DNA of 64,000 nt from Pleurodeles waltl (lineage: Eukaryota > Chordata > Amphibia > Caudata > Salamandridae): assembly GCF_031143425.1 (NCBI RefSeq), contig NC_090437.1, positions 1,175,618,863 through 1,175,682,862 on the forward strand. The letters run 5' to 3'. Made by a program: the position numbers and the translations under genes. The notes under the pieces were generated by a model. It saw nothing but the letters and a program-made list of their open reading frames with translations. It did no database searches and had not been told where the DNA came from. This document shows, piece by piece, positions 1 through 10,674 of this stretch. Within the stretch, counting starts at the first letter, position 1, and each line of letters begins with the position of its first letter.

Positions 1-284
1 TCGCCCACCATATTATGACACAGCAAACCGCCAAGATTTCCGGGGTGGTACCAACACCATCAAAAGCCTCATGGAAACACAGTACAGAAAACGAAAGACT
101 CGCCATCAGGGACACAGAGGTCCCCGCCGTTGCCATGGAACCGGAACTCCAAGTCTTCCTGATGCTCCACCATGCCAGTGTAAAACGAATGTCACAGGGC
201 CCATGTGAAAATAATGCAAGAACAACAATTCTGGTGTACGAACACTGTAATTTGCTGCCAACATCCACCCTGATGAAACCTTAA
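1..284. mobile_element. Harbinger-family subterminal region (partial)
   Basis: This stretch resembles 36,345-36,510 and 37,714-37,880: all three run from a 'gcccaccRtattatgacac' box through a 'ccaacaMcatcaa' box to a 'gtcttccYSatgctc' box. It is therefore read as the subterminal, probably non-coding part of a PIF/Harbinger-type element whose end lies left of the window. It is interrupted at 284 by a smaller element and seems to resume at 1,072. No convincing coding region is visible here. The family assignment is inferred from the SANT gene that follows. Confidence 0.55.
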
Positions 285-1068
285 GGGGGTCATTACGACC
301 CCGGTGGTCGGTGCAATAGTGGACCTATTACCGCCTACAGGCTGGCGGGACATACCTCTACTATTATGACATTGGCGGTTTGGAAACCATGGAGGTAGCC
401 ACTATCAGTGCAGGAAATTCCTTCCCTGGCACTGACAGGGGTCTCCTCTCCCCCACCCCCTCCCCAGAGTCCTCTTTCACTCTCCCACCCCCCCACATAT
501 ACACACATAAACGCACATACATACACACCCATACACACACGCATACATACATTCACCCACACATGCGTACATTCATACACACTCACAGCAACACTCATGA
601 ACATACATCCAGGCACACACGCAATCACACAACACAACATGCACATACACACACACACCCATTCATGTACACACGCATTACACACACATACACACAGTCA
701 CACAACCCCCCACACACGCACACAACACCCCCACCCCCTCTCCTGTCGGAGAACCTCACTTACCTGCTTGCAGGGGGTCCTCCGGCAGGAGACAGGACGC
801 TGCGCTCCTGCCAGCAACAGTGTCCGCCAGCAAAATACAGCCAGGCCGTATCATGGAACATGATACGGTAGGCGGTGTTTTGCTGGCATGGCGCTGCTGC
901 TGACTGCAGCACCACTTTACTGCCGTCCACCAACATGACCGTCGTCGGAATTCCACCAGCCTTCTGCAGTCATAATTCCATGGACGATCGGTAGCCATGG
1001 CGATGGTATGTTGGCGGCCGTCGCCATGGTGGTAGGCGGCATTTGCTGGCAATATCATAATGAGATTC
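285..1068. mobile_element. Non-autonomous Harbinger-type insertion with TAA target duplication
   Basis: A 784-bp segment is flanked on both sides by TAA (282-284 and 1,069-1,071). PIF/Harbinger elements typically duplicate a 3-bp TWA target. The left end reads GGGGGTCATTACGA and the reverse complement of the right end reads GAATCTCATTATGA, so the ends are imperfect inverted repeats sharing TCATTAYGA. The interior has the short GGCGGT-rich motifs seen near other Harbinger ends in this window (for example 36,150-36,350) plus a CA-rich tract. There is no transposase or SANT coding sequence, so it is taken as a MITE-like passenger nested in a larger relative. Confidence 0.6.
483..735. repeat. Degenerate CA-rich simple repeat
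   Basis: About 250 bp are dominated by interrupted (CA)n with CATA and CACG variants. Open frames on both strands across it have strongly biased composition (His/Thr-rich or Cys/Val-rich) and are artefacts of the repeat. Confidence 0.85.
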
Positions 1069-1071
1069 TAA

Positions 1072-2880
1072 ATATTAATGCAGGTATCAATGTCCAGATT
1101 GGGCCAATGGCTAGTCCAAAGTACCAAAGGGCCACATGGCCACAGGTCACAGTCCAAGGCCAAGGCCCAACTTGACCCCTGACATAATCCGGACTCCACT
1201 GTTCTGGGGCTTCATGTTGGAAATGGACAGGCACCTCAGGGGGAGGAGAGTGTGGGGACAACTCAGCTGAAGTGGGTAACATGCCCACTGGTTCTGAAGG
1301 GGGCTCCTTGCCCAAAAGTCTCTGGAGGGGAGTGAAAGGCCACAGTCTCTGGAGTGGGTAACATGCCCACTGGTTCTGGAGGGGGCTCCTTGCCTAACAG
1401 TCTCTGGAGGGTGGGCTACATGCCCTCAGCTGGTGTCAGGAGCTCCTTGAGCGCCTCTGCTGGTGGAGAGGGCTCCTTTCCCTTTGCTTGTAGAGGAGGC
1501 TTCTTGGGTGCCTCTGCTGGTGGAGAGGGCTCCTTGGTTTTCTTTGGTGGTGGAGGCGGATCCTTGGCTTTCTTTGGTCGGGAGGAGGATCCATGTGTTC
1601 CTTCTTGTGATAGGCCCCCTTTGCCTTTGACATGTGACTGGTGCCCTTGCCTCCAGGCCTAGGAGGTGCCTCCACTGACCCCATCCTCTGTCTCTTGGGT
1701 TTCGCCACCCTAGTCCTCCCTTTTTGGTGGGAGGAGTGGCAGACTGTTTGGCTGAGGTGCTGGGCTGGGTCGATGGGACCCAGCACTTACGGGCAGGACA
1801 GTGGAGGGTGGAGGGGAGGAAGAGGTCAAGTTGGGCAAGGAAAAGCTTCTTAGGGACGTTGGGGTGGGATGTGGGAGGAGGGATGGGCGTGGAGGTAGAG
1901 GGGGCAGCTGTAGGAGGTGTATGTTTGCTGGACTTGGGTGCAGGTGCATGGACAGTCTGCATGTGTGAGGTGGATGGCTGTTGGGTGTCTGAGTGGGAGC
2001 GTTTGTGTCTCTTAGGAGGGGGCAGACAGGGTGGGAGAGGACAAACAGGACGTGTGGATGGATGTTGTGGAGGTGTTTGCAAGTGAGCTGTGTGTGCTGC
2101 ATGATGTGGTGATGGTGGTGTTGGCTGTTGCTCCAGTGCATGCAGGTGTGAGTGCGCACGTGACTGTGAGGGAGGAGGAGGAGGCAGTAGATGTTGTTGT
2201 GTGTGCAACTGTGTGTTGTTTGTGTGAGTACTTGTGGCTTGAAGTGTGCTGCCTGTGTTTGTCTGTGTCACTTTTGCGTGATGTTTTGTGTGAATGCTTG
2301 TCTGTATGTGTGCATGGGATGGGTTGGGGTTGAGGAGACTGGGATTGAGAAGTGGTAGTTGAGGGGATGGTAGGACCAGGGACACTGACTGCCATCTGAG
2401 AGGAGGCCAGAGCCTGAAAGGATCTCTGTAGGGCTGCCAACCCACAGTTGATGCCCTCCATGTAGGCATTGCATTACTGCATTTGGGATGCCAGCCCCTG
2501 GATGGCATTCACTATGCTTGACCGCCGTACAGAGATGGATCTCAGGAGTTCAATGGCCTCCTCACTGAGGGCAGCAGGGCTGAATGTGGCAGAGCCTGAG
2601 GTGCCTGGGGCGAAGGAGATGCCCACCCTTCTGGGTGAGCGAACACGCAACTCAGTGGGGGTCTACTGGGAGGGCGGTGCTGGTATGGGGGGTGGAGGCT
2701 GCACCTGTAGCTGGGGTGGTTTCAGAGGTGTCCACCACCACCAGGGAGTTTCCATTGTAGAAGGAATCAGAGTCAGTGTTGTCACATCCTGTCCCTGCCC
2801 TGGTGCTCCCCTGGCCCTCAGTCCCACTGGTCCCCTAGGCGTTGGTGTACTCTGCCTCCTGGGTCCCGTGGGCTGCAGAT
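1072..2880 (-). pseudogene. Harbinger SANT gene A, last exon and 3' region (relict)
   Basis: The minus strand matches the last exon of the SANT gene A at 44,468-45,300. Shared blocks include NSLVVVDTS, a GTSGTEG box and LAALQRSFQALASS. A long His/Thr/Ser/Pro-rich tail follows, open from 2,508 down to 1,426 (360 codons), ending in short imperfect repeats of the type LSTSRG. The SANT domain itself is absent because the upstream exons have been replaced by the LTR joined at about 2,880. Frameshifts are needed to follow the homology across 2,450-2,880, so this is a pseudogene fragment. In intact relatives the SANT protein accompanies the transposase; this piece cannot bind DNA through SANT. Confidence 0.6.
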
Positions 2881-4471
2881 CCCCCATTAGGATTAGGGAT
2901 GTGCCCCCCTCCCACAGGGAGGAGGCACAAAGAGGGTGTAGCCACCCTCCAGGACAGTAGCCATTGGCTACTGCCCTCCCACACCTAAACATACCCCTAA
3001 ATCTAGTATTTAGGGGCACCCCAGAACCCAGGACAACAGATTCCTGCAACCTGAACTACAAAGAAGGACTGCTGACCTACAAGCCTGCAGGAGCGACGGA
3101 CGACGACAACTGCTTTGGCCCCAGCCCTACCAGACTGCCTCCAGAGTCAAAAACCTGCAACCAGTGACGCATCCAACAGGGACCAGTGACCTCTGAAGCC
3201 TCAGAGAACTGCCCTAACCCCCAGGACCAAGAAACTCCAGTGAGCAGCGGCTCTGCTCAAAAACAGCTATATCTTTGCAACAAAGAAGTAACTTCCAAAG
3301 GACTCACTCTTCCCGCCGGAAGTGTGAGACTTCACACTCTGCACCCGACGCCCCCGGCTCGAGATCCAGCGAACCAACACCACAGGGAGGACTCCCCGGC
3401 AACTGCGACCTCGTGAGTAGCCCGAGACGACTCCCCTGGACTCCTACAGCGACGTCTGCAGAGAGAATCCAGAGGCTCCCCCTGACTGCGACTGCCTGTA
3501 ACAAGGGACCTGATGCCTGCACCAAGCACTGCACCCCCAGCCCCTAGTACCTTAAGGAACCAAACCTCAGTGCAGGAGTGACCCCCAGGTGACCCTCTGC
3601 CTAGCCAAGGTGGTGGCTGTCCCGAGAAGCCCCCCTGTGCCTGCCTGCACTGCTAGAGTGACCCCCGGGTCCCTCCATTGTTTCCTATCTAAAACCCGAT
3701 GCCTGCTTTGCACACTGCACGCAGCCGCCCCCGTGCCACAGAGAGTGTTTTTTGTGTGCCTACTTGTGTCCCCCCCAGTGCTCTACAAAACCCCCTTGGT
3801 CAGCCCCCCGAGGACGCGGGTACTTACCTGCTGGCAGACGGGAACCGGAGCACCCCTGTTCTCCAAAGGTGCCTATGTGTTTTGGACACCCCTTTGACCT
3901 CTGCACCTGACCTGCCCTGAGCTGCTGGTGTGGTGACTTTGGGGTTGCCCTGAACCCCCAACGGTGGGCTGCCTATACCCAGGAACTGAGACTTGTAAGT
4001 GTCTTACTTACCTCACAAACTAACCATTACTTACCTCCCCCAGGAACTGTTGATTTTTGCAGTGTGTCCACTTTTAAAATAGATTACTGCCTTTTTAACA
4101 AAGACTGTATATGTTATTGCTCTAATTCAAAGTTCCTAACTAACCTGTGTGGAGTACCTTGCATCTTATGTATTTACTTCAAATCTTGAACCTGTGGTTC
4201 TTAAAATAAACTAAGAAAATATATTTTTCTAAATAAAAACCTATTGGCCTGGAGTAAGTCTTTGAGTGTGTGTTCCTCATTTATGACCTGTGTGTGTACA
4301 ACAAATGCTTAACACTACCCTCTGATAAGCCTACTGCTTGACCACACTACCACAAAATAGAGCATTAGAATTATCAAATTTTGCCACTATCTTACCCCTA
4401 AGGGGAACCCTTGGACTCTCTGTACACTATCTCTCACCTTGAGATAGTATATACAGAGCCAACTTCCTACA
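2881..4471 (+). repeat. Gypsy A 5' LTR, truncated
   Basis: These 1,591 bp match the 3' part of the related LTRs at 39,430-40,983 and 33,303-34,482. The LTR ends CTTCCTACA just before a primer-binding-like sequence. Poly(A) signals AATAAA are visible near 4,205 and 4,234. About 1 kb of the LTR start, judged against 10,417 and 38,438 onward, is missing; the break is fused to Harbinger sequence at about 2,880. Confidence 0.8.
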
Positions 4472-4492
4472 TTGGTGGATCAGCTGTGGGGT
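4472..4492 (+). other. Probable primer-binding site of Gypsy A
   Basis: Immediately after the LTR end comes TTGGTGGATCAGCTGTGG. A TGG right after the LTR is the usual start of a tRNA-primed binding site. The matching tRNA was not identified. Gypsy B has TTGGAAGCAGCGACGGG at the equivalent place. Confidence 0.5.
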
Positions 4493-4740
4493 CTAAGACT
4501 TTGCATTTGCTGGACTACTCAGCCAATACCTGATCACACGACTAAATTCCAAAAATTGTCTTTAGAAACTGATTTTTGAAATTTGAGCTATTTTCCTAAA
4601 TTTTTAAAAGTCCTGCTAGGGCCTTGTGTAAGTCCCTGTTAGCATTTCTTTTAGAGTTTAAAAGTTTGTAAAAGTTTGGATTTAAGTTCTTGAAGTCGTT
4701 TTTAGATTCTTAAAAAGTTATCCCAACTTTTAGAGAAATA

Positions 4741-6311
4741 ATGTCTAGCACTGATGAGATGGTTGTGGAACTCAACCTCACCCCTTACCTGCATCTAGGG
4801 ATGTCAGAGTTAAGGACTCTCTGTAAGCTAAGAAATATAAAAACTGGGTCCAACCCTGCCAAAGTTAAGCTCCAGGAGCTTTTGGCAGAGTTTGCAAAGG
4901 ACCACCCCTCTGAGGCTAATCCTACAGAGGGGGAAGCTAGTGACCAGGAGGATGATTCCCTCCCTCCTGTCATAGTTAGGGAGAACAGGGTCCCTCAAAC
5001 CCTGACTCCACAAGTGATAGTCAAAGATACTGGTTCTTCCACTGGGGAGGCCAGTAACTCTGGAAGCATTGAGGGCAGCCTCAATGAAGATGACCTCCTG
5101 TTAGCCAGGATGGCCAAAAGATTGGCTTTGGAGAGACAGCTCCTAGCCATAGAGAGGGAAAGACAAGAGATGGGTTTAGCACCCATCAATGGTGGCAGCA
5201 ACATAAATAGGGTCAGAGAAAGGACTGGCATGCTAAAAATCCCCAGAGAGATTGTAACAAAATATGGTTATCACCAAGTGGTTCACAGCTTTTGAGAGGG
5301 CGTGTGCAACCAGAAAAGCAAACAAATCTCACTGGGGTGCTCTCCTTTGGGAAATATTCACTGGAAAGTGTAGGGATAGTCTCCTCACACTCCTATGACC
5401 TCATGAAGGCTACCCTGATTGAGGGCTTTGGATTCTCAACTGAGGAGTACAGGGTTAGGTTCAGGGGGGCTCAAAAATCCTCAAGCCAAACCTGGGTTGG
5501 ATTTGTTGACTTCTCAGTCAAAACACTAGATGGTTGGATAAAAGGCAGTGGTGTAAATGATTATGATGGGCAGTATAACTTGTTTATGAAATAACATCTT
5601 TTAAGTAATTGTTTCTATTATAAACTGCATCAGCATCTGGTAGACCTAGGTCCAATTTCTCCCCAAGAATTGGGAAAGAAGGCAGACCACTGGGTCAAGA
5701 CAAGGGTGACCAAGACTTCCACAGGGGGTGACCAAAAGAAAGGGGTCACAAAGCCTACCCAGGGGAAGAGTGTTGAGACATCCAAGGGAAAAAGTAAAGA
5801 GTCTTCTACCGGGCCCCAAAAACCTGCTCAGGATGGTAGGTCCAAATCGTCTTCACAGTCCTCATTTGGGTATAAGGGTAAAAACTTTGATCCCAAAAAG
5901 GCCTGGTTTCGCATCTGTACTCAGCATGGACACCAAACTGGAGACAAGTCCTGTCCCAAGAAAGGTTCCACAACAAATACTACTCCAGTTAGCACTGTAC
6001 TAGCCAGTCTCCAGGTGGGATCAACAGTGTGCCCAGAGCAAATCAGGGTTCACACTGAAGCTATATTAGTCTCAGAGGGTGGGGTGGACCTAGCCACACT
6101 TGCTGCCTGGCCACCTAACATGCAAAAATACAGGCAGAAGCTCTTAAACAATGGGACTAGAGTAGAAGCCCTGAGGGATACAGGTGCCAGTGTCACTATG
6201 GTGACAGACAAACTGGTTTCCCTAGGACAATACCTGACTGGACAGACATATCCAGTCACCAATGCTGACAATCAGACTAAAGCCCATCCCATGGCAAAGG
6301 TAACTTCATAA
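4741..6311 (+). pseudogene. Gypsy A gag-protease region (broken)
   Basis: The first ATG after the leader opens a 184-codon frame starting with a SAP-like segment (SELRTLCKLRN). A stop at 5,293-5,295 and a frame change follow. The SCAN-like core appears at about 5,400-5,590 (GFSTEEYRVRFRG, then DYDGQYNL), followed by another stop. From 5,670 the frame covers a Lys/Ser-rich linker, a degenerate zinc knuckle around 5,910-5,955 in which the first Cys is gone, and a protease active-site box RDTGASVTMV near 6,178. Gag would package RNA and the aspartic protease would mature the products. Several stops make it non-functional. Confidence 0.75.
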
Positions 6312-6817
6312 TGGGGAGGGGTCACTGGCCTGAAACAGGTAGTAGTCTCTTCTGCTATACCAGTAGAATGTCTGCTTGGAAATGATCTGGAGTCCTCAGC
6401 ATGGGCTGAGGTAGAACTCAAAACCCATGCAGCCATGCTGGGTATCCCTGAACTGGTGTGTGTCAAGACAAGGGCACATTGCAGGGATCAGGGTGAAAAA
6501 GAAGTGTTGGAGTCTGGAATAATGGCCCAAACTTCCAAGAGAAAAGGAAAGGAAACTGGGGAACCAGCTTCAGCACAGAACAAGAAACAGAACCTCTCTT
6601 CCCAGGAAGAAGTTCTATCCCCTGAGGGAACTGAAACCACGGAGCTGGAACCTTACCAGGTTGAGCTCATGGGCCCAGGGGGGCCCTCAAGGGAACAGCT
6701 GTGCAAGGGGCAAGAAACTTGTCCCTCTCTTGAAGGCCTAAGACAGCAAGCAGCTGAGCAAGAAAAAGGAAATGTCAGTGGAACACACAGGGTCTATTGA
6801 GAAGATGGACTCCTTTA
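6312..6817 (+). pseudogene. Gypsy A protease end and PR-IN spacer (broken)
   Basis: After a stop at 6,309 the next frame holds the second protease-like box CLLGND (about 6,370) and then a charged, Glu-rich spacer ending in CPSLEGLRQQA. The same spacer lies between protease and integrase of Gypsy B (17,707-18,162), so it is a family feature of unknown function. A stop near 6,798 separates it from integrase. Confidence 0.6.
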
Positions 6818-8890
6818 CCCTGAGGCAAGAGATCCCAAACCTGGTGCCACTAGGAGAGTGGTAGTGCCTCAGGAGTTTGGGGAGTTCATTCTGACCTTAG
6901 CCCATGGCATTCCCCTTGCTGGGCATTTGGGACAAACCAAGACATGGGAGAGGTTAGTCAACCATTTCTATTGGCCCAATATATCCCAGAAGGGAAATGA
7001 GTTTTGCACCTCCTGTGTCACTTGTCAAGTCAGTGGTAAGACAGGTGGCAATCCAAAGGACCCCCTCATTCCTCTTCCAGTGGTGGGGGTTCCCTTTGAA
7101 AGAGTGGCAGTGGATATAGTGGGTCCACTTGAACCTCCCACAGCATCAGGGAACCAATACATCCTAGTAGTAGTGGATCATGCTACTAGGTACCCTTGTC
7201 ACGTAGGCTCTCATTATCTTAATAAGACTACTGGATTTTGAGCAGCAAGATCGTCCACAATGTGGGGGACTGAGTCTGACCCACGGTGGATGACGCTTGT
7301 CACTCCAAATCCGGGTTTTTCTCTGGCTAACTAGCAGTGCCTCATCTCTCCCAAATGGCAGACAATTGAGCAGCCGAGCGCATGACATATCAGTACTTCT
7401 CAGGGAAGTCGTAGTCACTCAGGTCACAACCGGTTCTCTCTTACACAATGCGGTCTCATATATAAATGTAAATAAAGGCAGTATAAGTTTTAAAGATTGG
7501 TTTAATAAAATAAACTGCATTTTGGATAGCAAAGCGAGAGCTGCAATAACCAGAACTACACAACACAGTAATATTAAAATAGTGACTATGAGAGTGAAAC
7601 ACAAGAATAAGGCTATCATGGTGCTACTATTTCATTCTCTCTCTAAGCCTGCCTTTCAGGTTCCCCCGGGAGGACATCAAACCCTCATACCTGAGCAAAG
7701 GCCTGTAATCTGCATCAGCATCTGCAACGGGGCATTCAGCATACAGTTGTGGTTCCCTGGCTGGAATCTCCCTCTTAACGTGTACTAGGACTAGAAAGTG
7801 TATTTATAACTAACACGCAGATGTTCTAAGAAAATGTCCCTACGTAAGAATGTGTATTTTCTACGAATGCTGGAGACTAAACTTCTACCACGTTTACCGG
7901 CAATGTACCAGACTGTAGCCTTGACTGAAGCACAGGGCGATCAAGAATGCATTATGTGAGAACACAGTGCTGAACTAAGCTAAACAGTGTGATAGAAGAA
8001 ATTAAAACAAGACTGTTAAAACTGGTTATTGTAAAATAACAATGTGAAGCTGAATAAAATATATCTAAGGCAAAGTGCACAGCGGCCTAGTATGTTAAAC
8101 TAACGTGCATGGAGCTATATATAAAATGGCTACACAACACCCTGAGGCAATTCCCCTTAGGTCCACTACTGCCCCTGCAGTAGCCAAGGAACTCATTGGT
8201 ATTTTTACCAGAGTGGGATTTCCTGAGGAGGTGATTTCTGACAGAGGTACCAACTTCATGTCAGCTTACCTGAAACATAAGTGGAATGAGTGTGGGGTGA
8301 CTTGCAAATTCACCACACCATACCATCCACAAACCAATGGTGTTGTTGAGAGATTTAACAAGACATTGAAGGGCATGATCATGGGGCTCCCTGAAAAACT
8401 CAAAAGGAGATGGGATGTCCTCTTGCCATGCCTGCTTTTCACCTACAGAGAGGTGCCTCAGAAGGGAGTAGGGTTTTCCCCCTTTGAACTTCTGTTTGGC
8501 CATCCTGTTAGGGGGCCACTAGCTCTTGTAAAAGAAGTCTCGGAGAGACCTCTCCATGAGCCTAAACAAGATGTGGTGGACTATGTACGAGGCCTACGTT
8601 CAAGGATAGCAGAGTACCTGTAAAAGGCAAGCAAAAATCTTGAGGCCAGCGAACAACTCCAGAAGATGTGGTATGACCAAAAGGCTGCTATGGTTGAGTT
8701 TCAGCCAGGGCAGAAAGTCTGGGTTCCAGAGCCTGTGGCTCCCAGGGCACTTCAGGGCAAATGGAGTGACCATTACCCAGTGCTAGAAAAGAAGAGTTAG
8801 GTCACCTACCTGGTGGACCTAGGCACTAGCAGGACCCCCAAGAGGGTGATCCATGTTAATCGCCTCAAATTCTTCCATGATAGGGCAGAT
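6818..8890 (+). pseudogene. Gypsy A integrase, split by a 942-bp insertion
   Basis: The N-terminal zinc-binding region reads HGIPLAGH, then CTSCVTC. The catalytic core has AVDIVGPLE (first Asp), then ISDRGTNF (second Asp) and NGVVERFNKTLK (Glu). The C-terminal KWSDHYPVLEK and VIHVNRLKFFHDR segment matches the chromatin-facing end of Gypsy integrases. The core is interrupted after ATRYP by the element at 7,197-8,138. Further stops occur at about 8,621 and 8,798. Integrase lies before RT, not after RNase H as in most Ty3/Gypsy elements. All three acidic residues remain, but the enzyme cannot be made. Confidence 0.8.
7197..8138 (+). mobile_element. 942-bp LTR-like insertion inside Gypsy A integrase
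   Basis: The insertion is flanked by ACCCT on both sides (7,192-7,196 and 8,139-8,143). Removing it and one flank copy restores the integrase reading across ATRYPEAIPL, as in Gypsy B. It starts TGTCACGTAGG and ends GGCTACACAAC, has AATAAA-type signals (for example around 7,472 and 8,053), and has no coding potential that I recognise. A 5-bp duplication and TG start fit a solo LTR, although the end is AAC rather than CA. About 260 bp of its right end recurs inverted at 54,136-54,394, so it is a dispersed family. Confidence 0.65.
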
Positions 8891-10384
8891 GGAAATATGT
8901 TGATGGTTACAGATGAGAACCAGGAAGCAGAGAGTGAACCTCTCCCTGATCTCCTCTCCACTGACCCTAAGGATGGCACAGTAGATGGAGTGATCTATTC
9001 AGACACCCTCTCTGGCCAACAGCAGGCTGACTGCAGGCAAGTCCTCCAGCAGTTTGCTGAGCTCTTTTCTTTAACCCCTGGTCAGACACACCTGTGTACC
9101 CATGATGTGGACACAGGAGACAGCGTGCCTGTCAAAAACAAAATATTTAGACAGTCTGCTCAAGTTAAAGAAACCATCAAAGTGGAAGTCCACAAGATGC
9201 TGGAGTTGGGAGTTATTGAGCACTCTGACAGTCCCTGGGCAAGCCCAGTGGCCTTGGTCCCCAAACCTCACACAAAAGATGGCAAGAGAGAGATGAAGTT
9301 TTGTGTGGACTACAGAGGGCTTAACTCTGTCACCAAGACAGATGCTCACCCCATTCCAAGAGCAGATGAACTTATAGACAAATTGGGTGCTGCCAAATAC
9401 TTAAGTACCTTTGACTTAACTGCAGGGTAGTGGAAAATAAGAATGGCACCAGGAGCAAAAGAGAAAACAGCATTCTCTACACCTGATGGTCACTACCAGT
9501 TTACTGTGATGCCCTTAGGCTTAAAAATGCCCCTGCCACCTTCCAAAGGTTGGTGAATCAAGTCCTTGCTGGCTTGGAGTCCTTTAGTGCAGCTTACCTA
9601 GATGATATTGCTGTCTTTAGCTCCAGCTGGCAGGATCACCTGGTCCACCTGAAGAAGGTTTGCAGGCCCTGCAAGCAGCAGGCCTCTCTGTCAAGGCATC
9701 TAAATGTCAGATAGGGCAGGGTACTGTGGTTTAGTTGGGTCACCTTGTAGGTGGAGGCCATTCTGGACTGGGTAGCTCCAAAAACCCAGACTCAAGTCAG
9801 TGCATTAATTGGCTTGACTGGGTACTATAGGAGGTTTGTGAAGGGTTATGGATCAATAGTGACACCCCTCACAGAACTTACCTCCAAGAAAATGCCCAAA
9901 AAAGTGAACTGGACCGTGGACTGTCAATGGCCTTTGACACCCTGAAGCAAGCAATGTGCACAGCACCAGTTTTGAAAGCTCCAGATTACTCTAAGCAGTT
10001 AATTGTGCAGACAGATGCCTCTGAACATGGGATAGGAGCAGTCCCGTCCCAAACAAATGATGATGGCCTTGACCAGCCTGTTGCTTTTATTAGAAGGGAG
10101 GAGCGTTGGAGTGCCATTGAGAGGGAGGCCTTTGCTGTGGTCTGGTCCCTGAAGAAGTTGAGACCATACCTTTTTGGTACTCACTTCATAGTTCAAACTG
10201 AACGCAGACCTCTCAGATGGCTAATGCAAATGAAAGGAGAAAGCCCTAAACTGTTGAGGTGGTCCATATCCCTACAGGGAATGGACTTTCTAGTGTAACA
10301 CAGACCTGGGACTTCCCATGCCAATGCTGATGGCCTTTCTAGGTTCTTCCACTTAGAAAATGAAGACTCTCTTGGGAAAGGTTA
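8891..10384 (+). pseudogene. Gypsy A reverse transcriptase and RNase H (broken)
   Basis: After an acidic linker the RT domain begins near 9,130 (GDSVPVKNKI). It shows FCVDYRGLN, YLSTFDLTAG and the catalytic YLDDIAVFSS box at about 9,600. A TAG at 9,428 directly follows TAG-ward of LTAG, and several frame changes follow (about 9,520, 9,655 and 9,735). RNase H starts near 9,990 with VQTDASEHGIGAV and contains AIEREAFAVVW. The later conserved TDHKPL box reads TERRPL, losing the usual Asp. A stop at 10,296 cuts the tail. The element could not have copied itself in this state. Confidence 0.8.
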
Positions 10385-10403
10385 GTCTCATCCTCTTTCG
10401 TTT

Positions 10404-10413
10404 GGGGGGGAGG
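10404..10413 (+). other. Polypurine tract of Gypsy A
   Basis: A GGGGGGGAGG run lies 3 bp before the 3' LTR start at 10,417. Position and composition fit the plus-strand primer. Gypsy B has an even purer G run at the same place. Confidence 0.65.
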
Positions 10414-10416
10414 TTG

Positions 10417-10674
10417 TGTAAGGAAATGCTACCTTGGCATGGTTACCCCCTGTCTTTTTGCCTTTGCTGATGCTAAGTTTTGATTGAAAGTGTGCTGGGA
10501 CCCTGCTAACCAGGACGCAGCACCGGTGTTCTTTCCCTAAACTGTACCATTGCTTCCACAATTGGCACACCCCTGGCACTCAGATCTGTCCCTTGTAACT
10601 GGTATCCCTGGTATCAAGGGCCCTGATGCCAGGGAAGGTCTCTAAGGGCTGCAGCATGTCTTATGCCACCCTGG
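10417..10674 (+). repeat. Gypsy A 3' LTR, first segment
   Basis: The LTR starts TGTAAGGAAATGC and runs 258 bp to CCACCCTGG. It continues at about 31,629 with GGACCCC, as shown by the uninterrupted relative at 38,590-38,605 (CCCTGGGGACCCC). The gap is filled by a LINE that holds Gypsy B. Confidence 0.85.

Noticed and set aside
335..871. Overlapping open frames of 100-160 codons on both strands, rich in His/Thr or Cys/Val
   Set aside because: They are generated by the CA-rich simple repeat; no domain, no splice logic, and composition follows the repeat.
1354..1662. Gly-rich open frame on the plus strand (GGEGS repeats)
   Set aside because: It lies opposite the Ser/Thr-rich tail of the SANT gene A fragment and reflects its short imperfect repeats.
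4472..4492. Naming the tRNA that primes Gypsy A or Gypsy B
   Set aside because: The sequences after the LTRs begin TTGG, but I could not match them with confidence to a specific tRNA 3' end from memory.
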